Assembly: GCA_028293265.1 (NCBI GenBank)
Contig: JAQGPB010000374.1
Location: forward strand, 1-6,722
Origin: Pedosphaera sp.
GTDB taxonomy: Bacteria > Verrucomicrobiota > Verrucomicrobiae > Limisphaerales > Pedosphaeraceae
Reading direction: 5' to 3'
DNA: 6,722 bases
Every line of letters starts with the position of its first letter. Position 1 is the first letter of the stretch. A program made the position numbers and the translations under genes. Positions 4,406 to 6,722 of this stretch are shown in pieces. The notes beneath the pieces were generated by a model, which ran no database searches, was not told the DNA's origin, and worked only from the letters and a program-made list of their open reading frames with translations.

Positions 4406-6352
4406 ATGACAACCAAATTATTTTCTGAATTGGGCCTTTCTGCGGAGTTGCTGAAGGCCATTGACAAGCTCGGCTTTGAACAGGCTTCGCCCATCCAGGC
4501 GGAGGCGATTCCGGTGCTGATGCAGGGGCGCGATGTGGTCGGGCAATCGCAGACGGGCTCGGGCAAGACGGCCGCCTTTGCGGTGCCGGCGATTGAAAAG
4601 GTGGACCCGCAGTTGCGCGCGGTGCAGGTGCTGATCCTGTCGCCGACCCGCGAACTGGCGGTGCAGATTTCCGAGGAGGTCCACAAGCTGGCGCTGTTCA
4701 AGCGGGGCATTCATGCGCTGCCGATTTACGGCGGCCAGTCTTACGAGCGCCAGTTTCTCGGGCTCAAGCAGGGAGCGCAGATCGTCATCGGCACTCCGGG
4801 CCGGGTGATGGACCATATGCGGCGGGGCACGTTGCGCCTCGACAAGGTCAAGATGGTGATTCTCGACGAAGCCGACGTGATGCTCGACATGGGTTTTCGC
4901 GACGACATCGAGGTGATTCTCCAGGCGGTGCCGAAGGAGCGGCAGACGGTTTTTTTCTCGGCGACCATGCCGAAGGCGATCCGCGACCTGATCCAGAAAT
5001 ATTCGCGCGATCCGCAGACTGTCCGCATCGAGCAGAAGGAAATGACGGTGCCGACGGTGGAGCAGGTTTATTACGAGGTGGACCGGCGTTACAAGATTGA
5101 CCTGCTGACGCGGCTGATTGACATCCATGATCTCAAGCTGGGCATCATTTTTTGCAATACGAAGCGGATGGTGGACGACCTGGTGGACCATCTCAACGCG
5201 CAGGGTTATTCCGCCGACCGGCTGCACGGGGACATGAGCCAGGGGATGCGCGACCGGGTGATGCAGAAGTTCCGCAAGTCGGGCCTCGAATTTCTGGTGG
5301 CGACGGACATCGCCGCGCGCGGGATTGACGTGGACGATGTGCAGGTGGTTTTCAATTACGACCTGCCGTACGACGCGGAGGATTATCTGCATCGCATCGG
5401 CCGCACCGGGCGCGCGGGGCGCAATGGGCGGGCGATTTCGTTCGTGGCCGGCCGCGAGCTGTTTCAGATTTACAACATCGAACGTTTCACGAAGGTGAAG
5501 ATGCATCATGGGCGTCCGCCGACGCAGGCCGAGGTGGACGAGGCGCGGGCGAATGTTTTCGTGGACAAATTGCGCACCACGCTGCAAAGCGGCAATTTCA
5601 AGCGCCAGGATCATCTGGTGGAGCGCTTGCTGGAGGAGGGATTTACGAGCACGGATATTGCGTCGGCGTTGCTGCATCAGTTGCAGGGCGGCGAAGCCGT
5701 GTCAGCGGCCAAGGTGACGCGCGAGGCGATGCCGGCTGAACGTGCGCCGATGCGTCCGCCGCGCCGTGAACGCGAAGAGCGCGCGCCGCAACGGTCGTTT
5801 GCCGAGGAATCTGCTGCGTCACGGAAACCGTGGCGCGCGGCTGAGCGTGAAGTGCCGCCGCAGCGGCCAGTTCCGGTTGCGCGTCCAGTTCCGGCGGCCC
5901 GCGCGGAAAAGCCGGCTGCGCCTGTAGTTCGCCCGGCCGCAGTGCCAGTTGCCGCAACCGCCGCTCCCGTGAAACCGGCGCCATCTGCCGCGACACAGCC
6001 GCCCCCGGCTGTGGCCGCGCGCGCGACCACTCCTCACGTTCGTCCTGCTCCAAAGACTGAGAGCCCGCGTTTTCAGCGGCCAGCCGCTCCTGCCGCGAAG
6101 GCCAGCCGCCGCACGCCGGAAGAACAGACGCGACTTTATATAAATGTGGGTGAGGAGATGAGCGTTTTGCCCGGCGATGTGGTGGGCGCGATTTTGGGCG
6201 AGACTGGATTGCCGGCGAATGTGGTGGGAACGGTGGACATCCGCGAGCGGCATTTGTTTGTGGATGTGGCCAGCGAACATGCCAACGCGATCATTTCCAA
6301 ACTCAATCGCACGCGGATTAAGAATCAGAAGGTCAAAGTGAAGATTGCGTGA
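4406..6352 (+). CDS. deaD: DEAD-box ATP-dependent RNA helicase, DeaD/CsdA type
   Basis: The protein has 648 residues and uses ATP to unwind or remodel RNA duplexes; relatives act in ribosome assembly, RNA decay and cold adaptation in the cytoplasm. All core motifs are visible: Q motif (GFEQASPIQ, Q31), motif I QTGSGKT (49-55), Ia PTRELA (80-85), GG (109-110), Ib TPGR (130-133), II DEAD (154-157), III SAT (185-187), IV GIIFCNTKR (246-254), V ATDIAARGIDV (299-309) and VI HRIGRTGRAGR (329-339). Residues about 375-430 form a helical region. Residues about 440-570 are a low-complexity Pro/Ala/Arg linker, longer than usual. Residues about 575-648 match the DbpA-type RNA-binding domain (LYINVGEEMSVLPGDVVGAI to KVKVKIA). 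ATG 4406 is preferred because MTTKLFSELGLS is a typical family N-terminus; in-frame ATG 4334 would add 24 atypical residues. No clear Shine-Dalgarno site precedes either. The family is certain; the exact paralogue behind the symbol deaD is inferred from the architecture. Confidence 0.95.
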   Translation: MTTKLFSELGLSAELLKAIDKLGFEQASPIQAEAIPVLMQGRDVVGQSQTGSGKTAAFAVPAIEKVDPQLRAVQVLILSPTRELAVQISEEVHKLALFKRGIHALPIYGGQSYERQFLGLKQGAQIVIGTPGRVMDHMRRGTLRLDKVKMVILDEADVMLDMGFRDDIEVILQAVPKERQTVFFSATMPKAIRDLIQKYSRDPQTVRIEQKEMTVPTVEQVYYEVDRRYKIDLLTRLIDIHDLKLGIIFCNTKRMVDDLVDHLNAQGYSADRLHGDMSQGMRDRVMQKFRKSGLEFLVATDIAARGIDVDDVQVVFNYDLPYDAEDYLHRIGRTGRAGRNGRAISFVAGRELFQIYNIERFTKVKMHHGRPPTQAEVDEARANVFVDKLRTTLQSGNFKRQDHLVERLLEEGFTSTDIASALLHQLQGGEAVSAAKVTREAMPAERAPMRPPRREREERAPQRSFAEESAASRKPWRAAEREVPPQRPVPVARPVPAARAEKPAAPVVRPAAVPVAATAAPVKPAPSAATQPPPAVAARATTPHVRPAPKTESPRFQRPAAPAAKASRRTPEEQTRLYINVGEEMSVLPGDVVGAILGETGLPANVVGTVDIRERHLFVDVASEHANAIISKLNRTRIKNQKVKVKIA

Positions 6353-6411
6353 GTGGAGGGTGGTTGGGGCTCAGAAAATAATGCACAGAAAGGTCAGTGT
6401 TTTAGCCCGCC

Positions 6412-6490
6412 CTCACCCCGGCCCTCTCCCCCGAGGAGAGGGTGAACGTGGCGGTCCTCTCAGTAAATTTTCACATCATGGTTAGCAGTC
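6412..6490. repeat. Dispersed intergenic repeat, copy 2 (compact)
   Basis: CTCACCCCGGCCC (6412-6424) and GAACGTGGCGGTC (6444-6456) are identical to blocks at 484-496 and 576-588. They are joined here by a short hairpin core, where copy 1 has a longer divergent middle. Weaker similarity to copy 1 continues to about 6490 (TGGTT, GCAG). Finding the element in two intergenic gaps about 5.9 kb apart, in the same orientation, supports a dispersed repeat family. Confidence 0.6.
6422..6442. terminator. Hairpin between convergent genes, possible bidirectional terminator
   Basis: CCCTCTCC (6422-6429) pairs perfectly with GGAGAGGG (6435-6442) around a 5-base loop. It lies 69 bases after the helicase stop and 103 bases beyond the end of the minus-strand gene, where a shared terminator would be expected. 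There is no adjoining T-tract on either strand, so termination is inferred from position and stem stability only. The hairpin is the core of the dispersed repeat. Confidence 0.35.
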
Positions 6491-6545
6491 ACCGCTTTTT
6501 CACCGGCAGCCAACGATTTGCGAAAGTGACGCTACTTTCTGACGA

Positions 6546-6722
6546 TCAATAGACTGGCCCGGCTGGCACGGGGACGGCGCGGTAATAGCGGTTTGGAAAA
6601 CTGGTTGCGTCGGGGTCCACGAACTGGATGGAGTTCTTGACCACGGTGTTGGTGCAGACGGATGTCCAGGTGGACAGGTCGGTTGAAACTTGGAGGCAAT
6701 AGTTCAAGCCGTTGGTCGCCGG
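6546..6722 (-). CDS. C-terminal fragment of a large secreted protein
   Basis: Read on the minus strand, an open frame enters from the right edge (first codon CCG at 6722-6720) and ends at TGA 6548-6546, giving 58 residues; the start lies outside the window. It begins PATNGLNYCLQVSTDLSTWT and continues with SVCTNTVV, FVDPDATSFPNRYYR and a terminal PVPAGPVY. The spaced pattern (Y-LQ-STDL-W, then F-DP-AT, then RYYR a few residues from the end) is one I associate with the small C-terminal beta-rich module ending many secreted or surface proteins of Verrucomicrobiota. This is pattern recognition, not a database match. The two cysteines (residues 9 and 23) might form a disulfide. The gene is convergent with the helicase, with 193 bp between stops. 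The main function of the protein would lie in the missing upstream part. Confidence 0.75.
   Translation of the reverse strand, partial: PATNGLNYCLQVSTDLSTWTSVCTNTVVKNSIQFVDPDATSFPNRYYRAVPVPAGPVY

Noticed and set aside
4008..4412. A 134-codon open frame on the - strand across the intergenic repeats
   Set aside because: It crosses all the hairpins of the gap and translates both arms of the perfect inverted repeat (ARVCDPQ and CCGSQTRAPS), which is what non-coding palindromes give.
4418..5677. A 419-codon open frame antisense to the helicase
   Set aside because: It is the expected by-product of the strong third-position G/C bias of the helicase gene. The His/Arg/Leu-rich translation has no domain, and the sense strand encodes every DEAD-box motif.
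5677..6030. A 117-codon Gly/Ala/Thr-rich open frame on the - strand, resembling a low-complexity surface protein
   Set aside because: It is the reverse reading of the helicase's Pro/Ala/Arg linker; the low complexity is inherited from that linker, and no start signals are present.

Overview
The window most likely comes from a Verrucomicrobiota bacterium, probably a relative of Pedosphaera/Limisphaerales. This is an inference from three things: GC-rich coding sequence, long intergenic gaps packed with palindromic repeats, and a minus-strand gene end encoding the C-terminal 'LQ-STDL-W … FVDP-AT-FPNRYYR' module that I associate with large secreted proteins of that phylum. No marker gene (rRNA, ribosomal protein) is present to fix the taxonomy.

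Layout. (1) Positions 2-244, + strand: the last 80 codons of a gene cut by the window edge, encoding one membrane-spanning helix and a short Pro-rich tail; function not recognised. (2) 245-800: non-coding, with pyrimidine-rich hairpins and one copy of a repeat carrying GAACGTGGCGGTC, then a plausible sigma70-type promoter and a GAGG ribosome binding site. (3) 801-3992, + strand: a 1063-residue exported protein with a TolB-like N-terminal domain, about thirteen TPR units in two blocks, a transglutaminase-like domain with an intact Cys-His-Asp triad between the blocks, and a C-terminal Sel1-like repeat. This is the most unusual gene here. (4) 3993-4405: non-coding, holding a chain of distinct hairpins including a perfect 27-bp inverted repeat whose arms are themselves hairpins. 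(5) 4406-6352, + strand: a DeaD/CsdA-type DEAD-box RNA helicase with all core motifs, a long Pro/Ala/Arg-rich linker and a terminal DbpA-type RNA-binding domain. (6) 6353-6545: a convergent intergenic gap with a second copy of the GAACGTGGCGGTC repeat and a strong hairpin. (7) 6546-6722, - strand: the C-terminal 58 residues of a secreted protein, cut by the window edge.

The genes look like separate transcription units: the two complete genes are 413 bp apart, each has its own candidate promoter, and the last gene runs the other way. Nothing indicates a shared pathway. The helicase is a housekeeping RNA-remodelling protein. The TPR/transglutaminase protein looks like an accessory envelope protein whose substrate cannot be read from the sequence. 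I see no tRNA, rRNA, CRISPR array, transposase or phage gene.
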